NCBI GenBank assembly: GCA_965213765.1
Contig: OZ243926.1
Location: 3,720,001-3,784,000 of the forward strand
Source: JAJDXO01 sp965213765
GTDB lineage: Bacteria > Pseudomonadota > Alphaproteobacteria > Rhodospirillales > UBA2165
Direction: 5' to 3'
Length of the DNA stretch: 64,000 bases
How positions within the stretch are numbered: the first letter of the stretch is position 1; every line of letters starts with the position of its first letter. The notes beneath the pieces are model-generated. The model worked only from the letters and a program-made list of their open reading frames with translations. It made no database searches and was not told the origin of the DNA. The translations under genes and the position numbers were made by a program. This document shows positions 24,336 through 33,830 of the stretch, in pieces.

Positions 24336-24740
24336 ATGAACGGTAGTCGCTCGATGGTGCAATGGCTGGGGTCGATGTTCAGCACCACGGGTTCGGCCCG
24401 CGGTGCGGACGCCGCTTTCGACAGGACCGGGACGGCGGTTTCCGCCGTGCTCGGGCGTCGATCGGCCCGTCTCGCGATTTTGGGCTTGACAAGGGCTGAG
24501 AAGGTCCTACCCGCTATAATCGCCGGATCGCCGGATCGCCGGATCGCCGGATCGCCGGATCGCCGGATCGCCGGATCGCCGGATCGCCGGATCGCCGGAT
24601 CGCCGGATCGCCGGATCGCCGGATCGCCGGATCGCCGGATCGCCGGATCGCCGGATCGCCGGATCGCCGGATCGCCGGATCGCCGGACCGCCGGATCGCC
24701 GGATAACGCTTCGCGCTTCTTCGAAGGCGGCTACCCATAA
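24336..24740 (+). CDS. Candidate small ORF carrying the octamer repeat (doubtful)
   Basis: A 134-codon frame from ATG 24336 with GGGAGG five bases upstream. The first ~60 residues (MNGSRSMVQWLGSMFSTTGS...) resemble nothing I know. The rest is the octamer repeat read as an 8-residue repeat AGSPDRRI, ending FFEGGYP. A good ribosome-binding site argues for translation, but composition and lack of family argue against a functional protein; it may be a leader ORF whose length varies with the repeat. Low confidence. Confidence 0.25.
   Translation: MNGSRSMVQWLGSMFSTTGSARGADAAFDRTGTAVSAVLGRRSARLAILGLTRAEKVLPAIIAGSPDRRIAGSPDRRIAGSPDRRIAGSPDRRIAGSPDRRIAGSPDRRIAGSPDRRTAGSPDNASRFFEGGYP
24519..24702 (+). 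repeat. Octanucleotide microsatellite (ATCGCCGG x 23)
   Basis: Exactly 23 contiguous 8-bp units from 24519 to 24702; the 22nd (24687) has one T-to-C change, all others are identical. A TATAAT (24515-24520) overlaps the first bases. The tract ends about 200 bp before the start of autotransporter 3. Such long perfect octamer tracts are hypermutable and typical of phase-variable loci. Confidence 0.97.
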
Positions 24741-24903
24741 ATTAAATCATGCCAACGCGGAAATCGACGCGGAAATCCCGTCCGTTCGACGGGTTTTGCA
24801 ATAAGCTTGATAGCGCAATGGTCAAGAAATCGGCACGGCAATTGGTGAGAAGGAGAATTTAAGGAGAAGAAGTTCGCTCATCGTCCGGTAATGGGAGGAC
24901 AGG

Positions 24904-27900
24904 ATGAACAGCGACAACAGGGAAGGCGGCGTCTGTTCCGGCATGATCCGGAAGGACGCGGGACAACGTGAAAGGCTTGTTGAACGCGCGCGACGGGGTC
25001 GCCTGCGACGACCCGCCTTTTGGCCTGGACCGTTCCGGTCCGTCGAACCGGGCGCAGCCTCCGGCCGCTTTGACCTTTTCCGCGCCTGCGCCGTATGGGC
25101 GCTCGCCCTGCCGCTCCTCACCATGCTCGCCCCCGAGGCGCAGGCCAACTCCCCGGGGTGCAGCAGGCCGGACGGCAAGTACCAGGCGCACGAGAACTGG
25201 GCGCTCACGCCGTCGAACCTGAACGAAGGGGACAAGTTCCGCCTGCTCTTCGCGTCGTCGACGACGCGAGACGCTCGGGCCGCTACCAACGGAGTGTATG
25301 ACGCCTTCGTCGAGGCCCGGGCCAAGGCCGGACACTCGGCCATCACCGACGGGTGTGCGGGCAAGTTCACCGCGCTCATTTCGACCCAGGGCTGGAGCGC
25401 GAGGCAGAACACGGCCACCAGATCAACCGACACCGACGCCTCCATATGGTGGCTCGCCGGCCAAAAGGTGGCCGACGACTATGCCGACTTCTATGACGGG
25501 TCCTGGGACAGCCGTGACCACAAGAACGAATACGGCACCAGAACCAGCCACGACCGTGTCTGGACCGGAAGCCTGAACAACGGCAGCGTTCACCCCACGC
25601 AGCGCGCCGGTCTCGCCATCGGCAATACGAGACTTGCCAAGCTCGGCTCGGGCAGCCCGCTGAGCTCCGACGCGCGCAGCTCCGCCCAGGCACACCGTAT
25701 CTTCGGACTCTCGCCCATCTTCACCGTGGTGAAGGACCCGCGCCTGTCGCTGTCGCTCGACAAAACCCAGGGCAACGAGCTCAATTCAGGGGGGAGCCAT
25801 GTCATCGTCACGGTCAAGCTCGACAAGACGCGATCCAACGACACGTCGTTCAAGATGTGCGTCAAGAACACGAGCACGGCAACGTTTCGCAAGAGCACCA
25901 GCGCGAACGAGCGCGACTTCGACCTCTACGAGTACTTGCTCAACACCGGCGGCAACCTGGTTGAGCTCACCGTCGACGCATCGAACTGCCACACGATGGC
26001 GATCAAGAAGAACACCAGCCAACACCGGGTCCGTATCGGCATCTTCGGAGACAACCAGAAAGAAGAGCATGAGAAGGTCGTGCTTGAGCTGAAAAGCCCG
26101 TCGTCGGGCGTCAGGATTTCCTCCTCCAAGGGCACCGCGACCTACACCATCACCAACGACGACTCCGAGCCCACCGTGACCATCACCGGCGGTGCAACGG
26201 CGTCCGAAGGCACCAACGCGACCTTCACCGTCAAGTCGAGCCACGCCCCCGCGCAAGCCCTCTCGGTCAAGGTGAACATCACCGAGGAGGAAGACGCCGA
26301 CACCGGGAAGAACCACGTCGCCGCCGCCGACGAGGGCGTGCGCACGGTGACCGTCGCTGCGGGCAGCACGAGCAAATCGTTCACGGTGCCAACGAGCGAG
26401 GACTGGATCGACGAGCCCAACGGCGTCATCACCGCGACCGTGCAGGCGGGGACCGGCTACGAGGTCGGGGCGGCCAAATCCGCGCAGGTGAACGTCGCGG
26501 ACGACGACACACGCGGATTCAGGTTCCGACCCGCGAGGCTGAAGCTCAAGGAAGGGGGAAGCGCCACCTACACCGTGGAGCTCACCTCGCAGCCGCTCGA
26601 CGAGCCCGAAGGCGTCACCGTCACGCTGACGCCCCTCGGCGACTTCACAGTGGACACCGACAGCAGCAAGGCCGGCAACCAGACGACGCTGCGCTTCGAC
26701 GCCGTGGGCGGGAACCTCTGGCAGTCCGGACAGACGGTGAAGGTCACTGCGGGCGAGGACGCAAACAGCACCGACGACACCACCGCCATCAACCACGAAG
26801 GGTCCGGCGCCGGTTACGGCCCACGCCCCGGCGCCGATTTCGGCGCGGCCCAGGGCATCGTGGTGACCGTCACCGACAACGACGTCCCGCACCTGGTGGT
26901 CGCGCCGACCGCGCTCAGCGTCACCGAAGGCGGCAGCTCGACCTTCACCGTGAAGCTCGGGACGCAGCCGTCCGCCGGCGGGACCCTCACCTTCGCCTCG
27001 ACGAACCCGGACATCACCTTCAGCCCCACCAGCCTCAGCTACTTCAACAATGACAGTCACCAGACCCAGGGGTGGGACAAGGTGCGGACCGTGACCGTCC
27101 ATGCCGCGAGCGACAACGACATCGGCGACGACACCGCGACGCTGACCGTGACCGCCTCGGGCGGCGACTATGAGGGCAAGACCGCGACCATCGCCGCCAC
27201 CGTCACCGACACCTCCACCCCGGCGCTCGTGCTCTCGACCGGCACGCTCAGCGTCAACGAGGGCGCGAGCACCACCTACACGGTCGCGCTCGCCGCCAAA
27301 CCGACCGGGACGGTGACGGTCGCCATCGGGTCGAGCAACGGCGACGTCACGGTCGATACCGACAACGATGACACCAACGGCAACCAGAACAGGCTCACCT
27401 TCAACGCCAGCGGCAGCAAGCTCTGGAACGAAGTGCAGACCGTGACGGTCAACGCACGCGGCGACGCCAACACCGCCAACGAGGCCGTGACGCTCACCCA
27501 CACCGCGTCCGGCGGCGGCTATGACGCGGTCAGGAAGACGCTCTCGGGCACCGTCACCGACGACGGCAGGAAGACCGTCGCGTTCGCCCAAACGAACTAC
27601 TCCGTCATCGAGGGCAAGGGACCGGTGACGATCACGCTCGTCATGTCCGAGGCACGCAGTTCGACCACCAATGTGCGCGTTTCCGCGACGCCGCTGACCG
27701 CGACGGGCAGCGGCGTGGATTACACCGGCCAGACCTGGACCGCGACGTTTCCGGCAGGGAGCACGAGCGCGACTATCGAGATACCGATCACGGCGGACGA
27801 CGAGATGGAAGCGACGGGCGGGGAGACGGCCCGGCTCGACATTCACGACTTCGACTTCCCCCCGGACCTGAAGAAGGTCAATCCCAATCTCGCATACTTC

Positions 27901-30900
27901 ACCATCTTCGACGCGCCGGTCCTGTCCTTCACGAGGCCGCAAACGACGACGGTCTTCGAAGGCGGGCGCCCGCTCGAATTCACCCTGAACGCCCGCGCCC
28001 CGTACTTCGACGGGTCGCACGGCTATGCCCATGTACGGCTGTCGGGGCGGGCAAGCTCGTACAGCGACTACAAGATCGAGTACTGGTATCCCGGAATCGG
28101 CTGGCAAAACGGGCGGAGTTTGATCGCGATCCCGGCGGGCAAGCCGAGCGCCCGCATACGCGTGACGGCACTTGAGGACGCCGCCAAGGAGGGGCGCGAG
28201 ACGGCGACCCTCACGCTGATCGAGCTCCCGAAGGTCTACCGCGACACCGGCCAGCCGTTCTACCGCGCCGGCAACCCCCGCACGGTGAGCTTCACCGTGG
28301 GCGACCGCGAGACGGTCGAGCCGCGGGTCGAATCGATCGCCCATCACGACCCGGCCACATCGACCGCCGTCTCTCCGGCAAGCCTCACCTGGCGCGTCAC
28401 GTTCGACGAGGAGGTGCACGATGTCGATGCGGGAGATTTCACGCTGACGGGCGCCGGCGCGACGCTCGCCGTCGAGCGGGTCACAGGCGCCACGTTCGAC
28501 GTCACCGCCTCGGGCGGGAACCTCGCACGCATCACCGGCGGACAGGTCGTGCTCGGCTTCGCATCCGACAACGACATCACCGACGGCAGCGGCAACGTAT
28601 TTGCCCGCTGGAACGAATTCAAGAGCGCGTACTGGGTCCACGACGGGACCAGACCGACGCCGCCCGGCCCAACGGTGACAGTCAAGGCACAATTGCCGGG
28701 CGTCGCCGTGACGGAGGGCCAACGGGTGAGCTTCCTGTTGCCGGCGAGCCCCGGACCGACGGAAAACCTCGCCGTCAATATCACGTTGACACAGAGCGGC
28801 GACGTGGTGTCCGCCACAACTCTGAGCAATAACCGGATCACCATACGGCCCACACCAGGCTATGGGGCCGTCGGCCCGAAAACGCAGGGCGACGCCGTCG
28901 ACGAGCCCGACGGCAGCGTCACGGTGACCGTCGACAGCGGCGACGGCTACACGGTGGGGAGCCCGTCCTCGGCGACGATCACGGTCAGGGACGACGACCC
29001 GACGGTGGTGCGTCTCGCGCGCACCGGCACCGGCGCGGTGACCGAGGGCGGCAAGGTCGAGTTGACGGTGACGCTCGGCCGCGCGCTCGTTGCCGGCGAG
29101 ACCATAGACGTGCCGCTCGCCATCGGCGGTACGGGCGTCACCACCGGTGACTGGAGCCTGGCGCCGAAGTCGGGTGCGGCCAACACGGGCGTCACGCTGC
29201 GCGATGCGGGCGCCACGACCCCGAAGGTGCGCTTCGAGGGCGCGGGCGCGCAAACGGCGACGCTCGAACTCACCGCGACGGCGGACGGCACGGTGGAGAG
29301 CACCGAGACCTTCACCATCGCGCTCGGCGCGGACAGCGCCTTCGACGAATCCGCGCTCGGCACCAATGTCGGCGGCGGCGCCGACCCCCACGGCACGGAC
29401 AACACCTTCGGCGTGACGGTGAACGACGGCGCCGCCCCGCCGCCGGGCACGCCCGCAATCGGGTTTGCCTCCGCCACCTCGAGCGCGGCCGAGGACGCCG
29501 GCACGCACAATGTGACACTCGATCTCGCCCCGGCGGCGCCCTCGGGTGGCCTCACGCTTGCCTATGCCGTCACCGGCACGGCGACGGCGGGCAGCGGCAA
29601 CGACTTCACCATCCAGGGCTCGGGCGCCCTTATCGTCGCGGCCGGGGCGACCACGGCGACCATCCCGGTTGCCATCAATGACGACAGCACCGACGACGAC
29701 GCCGAGACGGTGGTGCTGACGCTCACCCCGGGAACGGGCTACACGCTCGGCGGCACGACGGTCCATACGCTCACCATTGCCGACAACGACGATGCCATCA
29801 CGCCGACGACTTGCGTGTCGGCACAGCTGCTGAGCGACGTCCAGGGCTATGCGGGAGAGAACCGGCCGAACTCGCCGGACCATGTCGAGCGCTGGAGCCG
29901 GGTGCTCGCCGCCTTCGGGGAGAGCAACGCCTACAGCAACAACCCGATGACCGTTGCCGAGGCGCAGGCGCAGGCGGATCGCGGCCTTGAGCGTTGGGTG
30001 CCGGTGGTGACCGCGCTCGAATGCCTGGAGGGGACGACGCCGCCGAGCGTCCCCCAAATCACGGTCGAGGGCGGCAGCGCCGTCACCGAGGGCGGCAATG
30101 CGGTGTTCACCGTCAGCGCGAGCTCAAGCCCGGCGACGGCCCTCACGGTGACGCTCACCGTCGCCGACGACGCCAGCAGCGACTTCCTCGGCGCCGGCGA
30201 CCAGGGGGAGAAGACGGTCACCATCGCCGCCGGCCAGACCTCCGCCACCCTGACGCTGAACACCCAGGACGACAGCACCGACGAAGTGGACGGCAGCGTG
30301 ACGGCCACCGTCACCGGTGGCACAGGCTACACCGTCGGGAGCCCCTCCACCGCCACGGTGGCGGTGAGTGACAACGACCCGGCGCCGCAGGGGACACCCG
30401 TCGTGCGCATCGCCGCGGGCGCGAGCGTCACCGAAGGCGCCAACGCGCAGTTCACGCTCACCGCATCGCCCGCCCCGACCGCGTCCATCACCGTCGGCGT
30501 CGCCGTCACCCAGAGTGGCGACTTCGCCGCCGGCGGACAAACGGGGACGCGCACCGTCACCATGGGACCAAGCGGCACCGCCACCCTCACCGTCGCCACC
30601 GACGACGACAGCACCGACGAGACGAACGGCGCCATCACCGCCACCGTGCAGACGGGCACCGGCTACACCGCGCACGGGACGCAAAACACCGCCACGGTGG
30701 CGGTCGCCGACAACGACCCGACGCCGCAAGGGACACCCGTCGTGCGCATCGCCGCGGGCGCGGGCGTCACCGAAGGCGGCAACGCGCAGTTCACGCTCAC
30801 CGCATCGCCCGCCCCGACCGCGTCCATCACCGTCGGTGTCGCCGTCACCCAGAGCGGGGCCTTCGCGACCAGCGGACAAGCCGGGACGCGCACCGTCACC

Positions 30901-33027
30901 ATGGGACCAAGCGGCACCGCCACCCTCACCGTCGCCACCGACGACGACAGTACCGACGAGCCGGACGGCTCCATCACCGCCACCGTGCAGACGGGCAGCG
31001 GCTACACGGTGGCGACGGCACCGAACAATACGGCCAGAATCGCCGTCGCCGACGACGACGCGACGCCCGGGGTTCCGACCATTTCGATTGCCGATGCCAC
31101 CTTCAGCGAGAACGAACGCTTGGGTTGGTTCACGGTACGCTTGAGCAAGGCGACGGACCAGGATGTCCGTTTCGCCTACGCGACGCGCGACTCGACGCCG
31201 GTCTCGGCAACGGCGAACAAGGACTACAGCGAAGTCCCGCGCGCGTGGCACATAGGAAGCCGGGTCAGGGCGGGCGAAACGCTCACAGAGATCCGTATCG
31301 GCATTCGCGACGACAGCCACGACGAGAATCCGGAGACGTTCGAGGTCGAGATCTTCGATGCGTTCATGTACCGCTCGGGCAAGAAGGTGCCGGTGTCGAT
31401 TGCGGACGGGGTTGCGGTGGGCACCATTACCAACTCCGACCCGATGCCGGCGGCATGGCTGGCGCGGTTCGGCCGCACGGCGGCGGAACAGGCGCTGGAC
31501 GGCATTGCCGGGCGCATCGCGGCCCCGCGCAGCGCCGGGGTGCGGGGCGCGATCGCCGGACAGGCGCTCAGCTTCAATCCCGGATCGCAGTCCGGGGCGG
31601 CGAACGACAATGCCGGCCCAGGCAGCCTTGCCGGCAGTGACCTGCTGGCGCAATCCGAGGTCGCGCGCGCCTTCGGCGCCGGCCATGGCGGTTTCGGCGG
31701 AACCGGCCATGACGCTCACGGCTTCGGCCGGGACGCTCACGGCGGCGAGTCCCGGTCGATGACGGCCCGCGAGGCGCTGCTCGGCAGCAGCTTCACGGCG
31801 ACGGGGGAGAAGGACGGCACCGGCGGCAGCCTTGCCTTCTGGGGCCGGGCGGCGCAGTCGAGCTTCGACGGCCGCGAGGGGACGTTCTCCCTCGACGGCG
31901 AGGCGACCACGGCGATGCTGGGCGCCGACTATGCGCGCGGCGACTGGCTGGCCGGCATGGCGCTGATGCGGAGCAGCGGGGAGGGCGGCTATGCCGATAG
32001 GGAATCCGGCCCGCAGCACTGTCCGGATGTTGGCGAGGACACGGACCCGGCCATACGGGCGTATCTGTGCGACGGCGCCGTCCGCGAAGGCGGCGGCAAG
32101 GTGGAGGCGACGCTGACGGCGGCGGTGCCCTATGCCGCATTGCAGGCGTCCGAGCGGCTGAAGCTCTGGGGCGCGGCGGGCTACGGCACGGGCGAAGTTA
32201 CCCTCAAGCCGGAGGCGGGCGGCTCGCTCAAGGCGGACATCTCCTGGACCATGGCGGCGATGGGCCTGCGCGGCGACGTGATCGCCCCGCCGGCGGAGGG
32301 CGGCGGTCCCGCCCTGGCGGTGACCTCGGACGCGCTCTGGGCGCGCACGAGCTCGGACAAGACGCACGAACTGGCGGCATCGGATTCCGATGTGACCCGC
32401 CTCCGGCTCGGTCTGGAAGGCGGTTACCGCATCGCCACCGAGGGCGGCGGCCATGTGACGCCGAAGCTGGAAGCGGGCATGCGCCATGACGGCGGCGATG
32501 CGGAGACCGGCTTCGGGGTCGAGCTTGGCGGCGGGCTGGCCTGGGCCGACCCGGCGCTCGGCCTCTCGCTCGACGTCTCGGGCCGCACGCTGATCGCCCA
32601 TGCCTCGGACGATCTCAAGGACCGGGGCTTTGCCGCGTCACTGGCGTTCGATCCCGATCCGGCCTCGGAGCGCGGCCCGTCGCTTGCGCTGACCCAGGAC
32701 TGGGGCGGACAGGCCAAGGGCGGGCTCGATGCGCTGTTCGTCGACGATCCGCTGGAGGACCGCACAGGGAGCGGCGAGACCACTACCCGCTGGACGGCCG
32801 AGGGGGCATATGGCTTCCCGGCCTTCTCGGGCCGCGCCACCGGCAGCCCGCATGTCGGGCTGGGGATGGCGACGGCTGCGCGCGACTACAGCATCGGCTG
32901 GAGACTGACGCCCGCGGCCAATGCCAACGTGCCCGATATCTCCTTCGGGCTGAAGGCGACCCGCAGGGAGAACGACTGGACGGCGCCGGAGTACACACTG
33001 GGGTTCGAGGCGATCGCGCGGTGGTGA
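24904..33027 (+). CDS. Autotransporter 3: giant Calx-beta repeat protein
   Basis: 2707 aa from ATG 24904, preceded by GGGAGGACAGG; an in-frame TAA lies 15 bp upstream. A long n-region and ACAVWALALPLLTMLAPEAQA form an extended signal peptide (cleavage near residue 79). Residues ~80-270 are a unique N-terminal domain (ENWALTPSNLNEGDKFRLLF; two WWLAGQ/YDGSWDSRD blocks). From ~280 to 2170 about 14-16 Calx-beta-like modules follow, each with an EGG..TFTV strand and a DDD/DND end. A linker (AAWLARFGRTAAEQALDGIA, ~2179) leads to MTAREALLGSSF (~2284) and a ~420-residue barrel ending FEAIARW. It is paralogous to autotransporter 2. By architecture it is a surface-displayed, possibly adhesive or Ca-binding filament-like passenger. 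Intact despite its length. Confidence 0.9.
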   Translation: MNSDNREGGVCSGMIRKDAGQRERLVERARRGRLRRPAFWPGPFRSVEPGAASGRFDLFRACAVWALALPLLTMLAPEAQANSPGCSRPDGKYQAHENWALTPSNLNEGDKFRLLFASSTTRDARAATNGVYDAFVEARAKAGHSAITDGCAGKFTALISTQGWSARQNTATRSTDTDASIWWLAGQKVADDYADFYDGSWDSRDHKNEYGTRTSHDRVWTGSLNNGSVHPTQRAGLAIGNTRLAKLGSGSPLSSDARSSAQAHRIFGLSPIFTVVKDPRLSLSLDKTQGNELNSGGSHVIVTVKLDKTRSNDTSFKMCVKNTSTATFRKSTSANERDFDLYEYLLNTGGNLVELTVDASNCHTMAIKKNTSQHRVRIGIFGDNQKEEHEKVVLELKSPSSGVRISSSKGTATYTITNDDSEPTVTITGGATASEGTNATFTVKSSHAPAQALSVKVNITEEEDADTGKNHVAAADEGVRTVTVAAGSTSKSFTVPTSEDWIDEPNGVITATVQAGTGYEVGAAKSAQVNVADDDTRGFRFRPARLKLKEGGSATYTVELTSQPLDEPEGVTVTLTPLGDFTVDTDSSKAGNQTTLRFDAVGGNLWQSGQTVKVTAGEDANSTDDTTAINHEGSGAGYGPRPGADFGAAQGIVVTVTDNDVPHLVVAPTALSVTEGGSSTFTVKLGTQPSAGGTLTFASTNPDITFSPTSLSYFNNDSHQTQGWDKVRTVTVHAASDNDIGDDTATLTVTASGGDYEGKTATIAATVTDTSTPALVLSTGTLSVNEGASTTYTVALAAKPTGTVTVAIGSSNGDVTVDTDNDDTNGNQNRLTFNASGSKLWNEVQTVTVNARGDANTANEAVTLTHTASGGGYDAVRKTLSGTVTDDGRKTVAFAQTNYSVIEGKGPVTITLVMSEARSSTTNVRVSATPLTATGSGVDYTGQTWTATFPAGSTSATIEIPITADDEMEATGGETARLDIHDFDFPPDLKKVNPNLAYFTIFDAPVLSFTRPQTTTVFEGGRPLEFTLNARAPYFDGSHGYAHVRLSGRASSYSDYKIEYWYPGIGWQNGRSLIAIPAGKPSARIRVTALEDAAKEGRETATLTLIELPKVYRDTGQPFYRAGNPRTVSFTVGDRETVEPRVESIAHHDPATSTAVSPASLTWRVTFDEEVHDVDAGDFTLTGAGATLAVERVTGATFDVTASGGNLARITGGQVVLGFASDNDITDGSGNVFARWNEFKSAYWVHDGTRPTPPGPTVTVKAQLPGVAVTEGQRVSFLLPASPGPTENLAVNITLTQSGDVVSATTLSNNRITIRPTPGYGAVGPKTQGDAVDEPDGSVTVTVDSGDGYTVGSPSSATITVRDDDPTVVRLARTGTGAVTEGGKVELTVTLGRALVAGETIDVPLAIGGTGVTTGDWSLAPKSGAANTGVTLRDAGATTPKVRFEGAGAQTATLELTATADGTVESTETFTIALGADSAFDESALGTNVGGGADPHGTDNTFGVTVNDGAAPPPGTPAIGFASATSSAAEDAGTHNVTLDLAPAAPSGGLTLAYAVTGTATAGSGNDFTIQGSGALIVAAGATTATIPVAINDDSTDDDAETVVLTLTPGTGYTLGGTTVHTLTIADNDDAITPTTCVSAQLLSDVQGYAGENRPNSPDHVERWSRVLAAFGESNAYSNNPMTVAEAQAQADRGLERWVPVVTALECLEGTTPPSVPQITVEGGSAVTEGGNAVFTVSASSSPATALTVTLTVADDASSDFLGAGDQGEKTVTIAAGQTSATLTLNTQDDSTDEVDGSVTATVTGGTGYTVGSPSTATVAVSDNDPAPQGTPVVRIAAGASVTEGANAQFTLTASPAPTASITVGVAVTQSGDFAAGGQTGTRTVTMGPSGTATLTVATDDDSTDETNGAITATVQTGTGYTAHGTQNTATVAVADNDPTPQGTPVVRIAAGAGVTEGGNAQFTLTASPAPTASITVGVAVTQSGAFATSGQAGTRTVTMGPSGTATLTVATDDDSTDEPDGSITATVQTGSGYTVATAPNNTARIAVADDDATPGVPTISIADATFSENERLGWFTVRLSKATDQDVRFAYATRDSTPVSATANKDYSEVPRAWHIGSRVRAGETLTEIRIGIRDDSHDENPETFEVEIFDAFMYRSGKKVPVSIADGVAVGTITNSDPMPAAWLARFGRTAAEQALDGIAGRIAAPRSAGVRGAIAGQALSFNPGSQSGAANDNAGPGSLAGSDLLAQSEVARAFGAGHGGFGGTGHDAHGFGRDAHGGESRSMTAREALLGSSFTATGEKDGTGGSLAFWGRAAQSSFDGREGTFSLDGEATTAMLGADYARGDWLAGMALMRSSGEGGYADRESGPQHCPDVGEDTDPAIRAYLCDGAVREGGGKVEATLTAAVPYAALQASERLKLWGAAGYGTGEVTLKPEAGGSLKADISWTMAAMGLRGDVIAPPAEGGGPALAVTSDALWARTSSDKTHELAASDSDVTRLRLGLEGGYRIATEGGGHVTPKLEAGMRHDGGDAETGFGVELGGGLAWADPALGLSLDVSGRTLIAHASDDLKDRGFAASLAFDPDPASERGPSLALTQDWGGQAKGGLDALFVDDPLEDRTGSGETTTRWTAEGAYGFPAFSGRATGSPHVGLGMATAARDYSIGWRLTPAANANVPDISFGLKATRRENDWTAPEYTLGFEAIARW
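30370..31047 (+). repeat. Two near-identical 339-bp tandem units in autotransporter 3
   Basis: 30370-30708 and 30709-31047 each encode one 113-aa Calx-beta module (GTPVVRIAAGA ... TVAVADNDPTPQ). DNA identity is high, with long unbroken identical blocks. Expansion or contraction would keep the frame. Confidence 0.85.
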
Positions 33028-33068
33028 CGTCTTTGCCGGCCGCCGCCGCCATGTGTCCGGGGTCCGGC

Positions 33069-33225
33069 TTAGGCGGCCAGAGCTTGGCCCTGGGCTGCCT
33101 TCCAGTTCCAGGGCAGGAACTGGTGCAGGTCGCCTTGCGGCAGATCGGCAATCTGTCCGAGCACATCGGCGAGCCAAGCTTGGGGATCGACATCGTTGAG
33201 CTTGGCGGTGCCGATGAAGGGTGTA
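33069..33225 (-). pseudogene. IS66 TnpC (transposase) C-terminal fragment
   Basis: About 50 codons matching the extreme C-terminus of IS66 transposases: TAKLNDVDPQAWLADVLGQI then HQFLPWNWKAAQ before the stop at 33069. The remainder of the transposase is missing; upstream sequence changes abruptly at ~33226 to a different reading frame with unrelated homology. A relic, not functional. Confidence 0.85.
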
Positions 33226-33315
33226 CGGCCGCTGCCGTTCGGGGACGTGATAATGGACGTCATTGGTCGCGACAATGGAGATTCCGGCCTGTTTCGCACG
33301 CGCCGTAAGCGCATA
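33226..33315 (-). pseudogene. Fragment resembling the PHP domain of DnaE-type DNA polymerase
   Basis: In the frame abutting the IS66 remnant, about 28 codons read ALTARAKQAGISIVATNDVH then YHVPERQRPYTL. The motif VATNDVHYHVPERRPLQDVL is typical of the PHP domain in DnaE2/DnaE1. Both ends are truncated. It suggests recombination brought in a piece of an imuA-imuB-dnaE2-type cassette. Short, so only moderately certain. Confidence 0.55.
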
Positions 33316-33410
33316 AATCCGGCGGAAGTCATCTCAATAATAGTTATGTTTAACAGATAGATATAGATTGTTTTGAAACTTATGTTTCAGTTTAAGTAGG
33401 TGTTTATCAT

Positions 33411-33470
33411 GCGCGGCGTCCGCGGAACACGTAGAGGTCCCCCGCATGGGGGGCGTGGCCAAGAGGCGTC
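33411..33470 (-). pseudogene. IS66 TnpB fragment
   Basis: About 20 codons in one frame (TPLGHAPHAGDLYVFRGRRA) match the conserved core of IS66 TnpB (ORF2), which reads 'DPxSGxLFVFRGRRG' in the family. Upstream and downstream frames are broken. With the TnpC fragment nearby, it shows that an IS66 copy decayed here. Confidence 0.45.
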
Positions 33471-33585
33471 GCCGTTGACCGGTCCGTCGAGGACGCAAGG
33501 CGCTTCGATCACCGGCCGCGAATGTGCCAACTACATCCAAAACGCAGGATACGCTTCCGTATGAAATCATCACTCTCTATAGCGT

Positions 33586-33743
33586 GGGATGGCGTCTGAC
33601 GTCCGCGGCCAATGCCAACGTGCCCGATATCTCCTTCGGGCTGAAGGCGACGCGCAGGGAGAACGACTGGACGAAGCCGGAGCACATCCTGGGGTTCGAG
33701 GCCGCCGCGCGGTGGTGACGTCTTTGCCGGCCTCCGCCGCCAT
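33586..33743 (+). repeat. Second copy of the 3' end of autotransporter 3 (offset 691 bp)
   Basis: This segment repeats 32895-33052: it encodes VGWRLTSAANANVPDISFGL and ends HILGFEAAARW plus stop, and the similarity continues about 25 bp past the stop codon (TGACGTCTTTGCCGGCC). The barrel 5' of it is missing, so it is an untranslatable or 64-codon relic. It probably marks a deletion or insertion event between two autotransporter genes. Confidence 0.9.
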
Positions 33744-33830
33744 GGTCCCGGCCGCCGAGGCCGAGGGCGCGAGCCCCGCCATGCGCCAGCCCTTCTTCTC
33801 CGCCGCCGGGAGGGGCGTCCACTCCATCGC

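Noticed and set aside
24486..24520. TTGACA...TATAAT as an AT3 promoter
   Set aside because: Both hexamers are perfect, but the spacing is 23 bp, far from 17, so they cannot act together as a normal sigma-70 promoter.
24514..24738. Minus-strand frame made only of the octamer repeat (AIRRSGDP)n
   Set aside because: Pure microsatellite translation; not a protein.
25786..32601. 1423-aa and 825-aa minus-strand frames opposite autotransporter 3
   Set aside because: Composition (Arg/Val/Gly/Asp repeats) mirrors the codon repeats of the sense gene; no ribosome-binding site or family.
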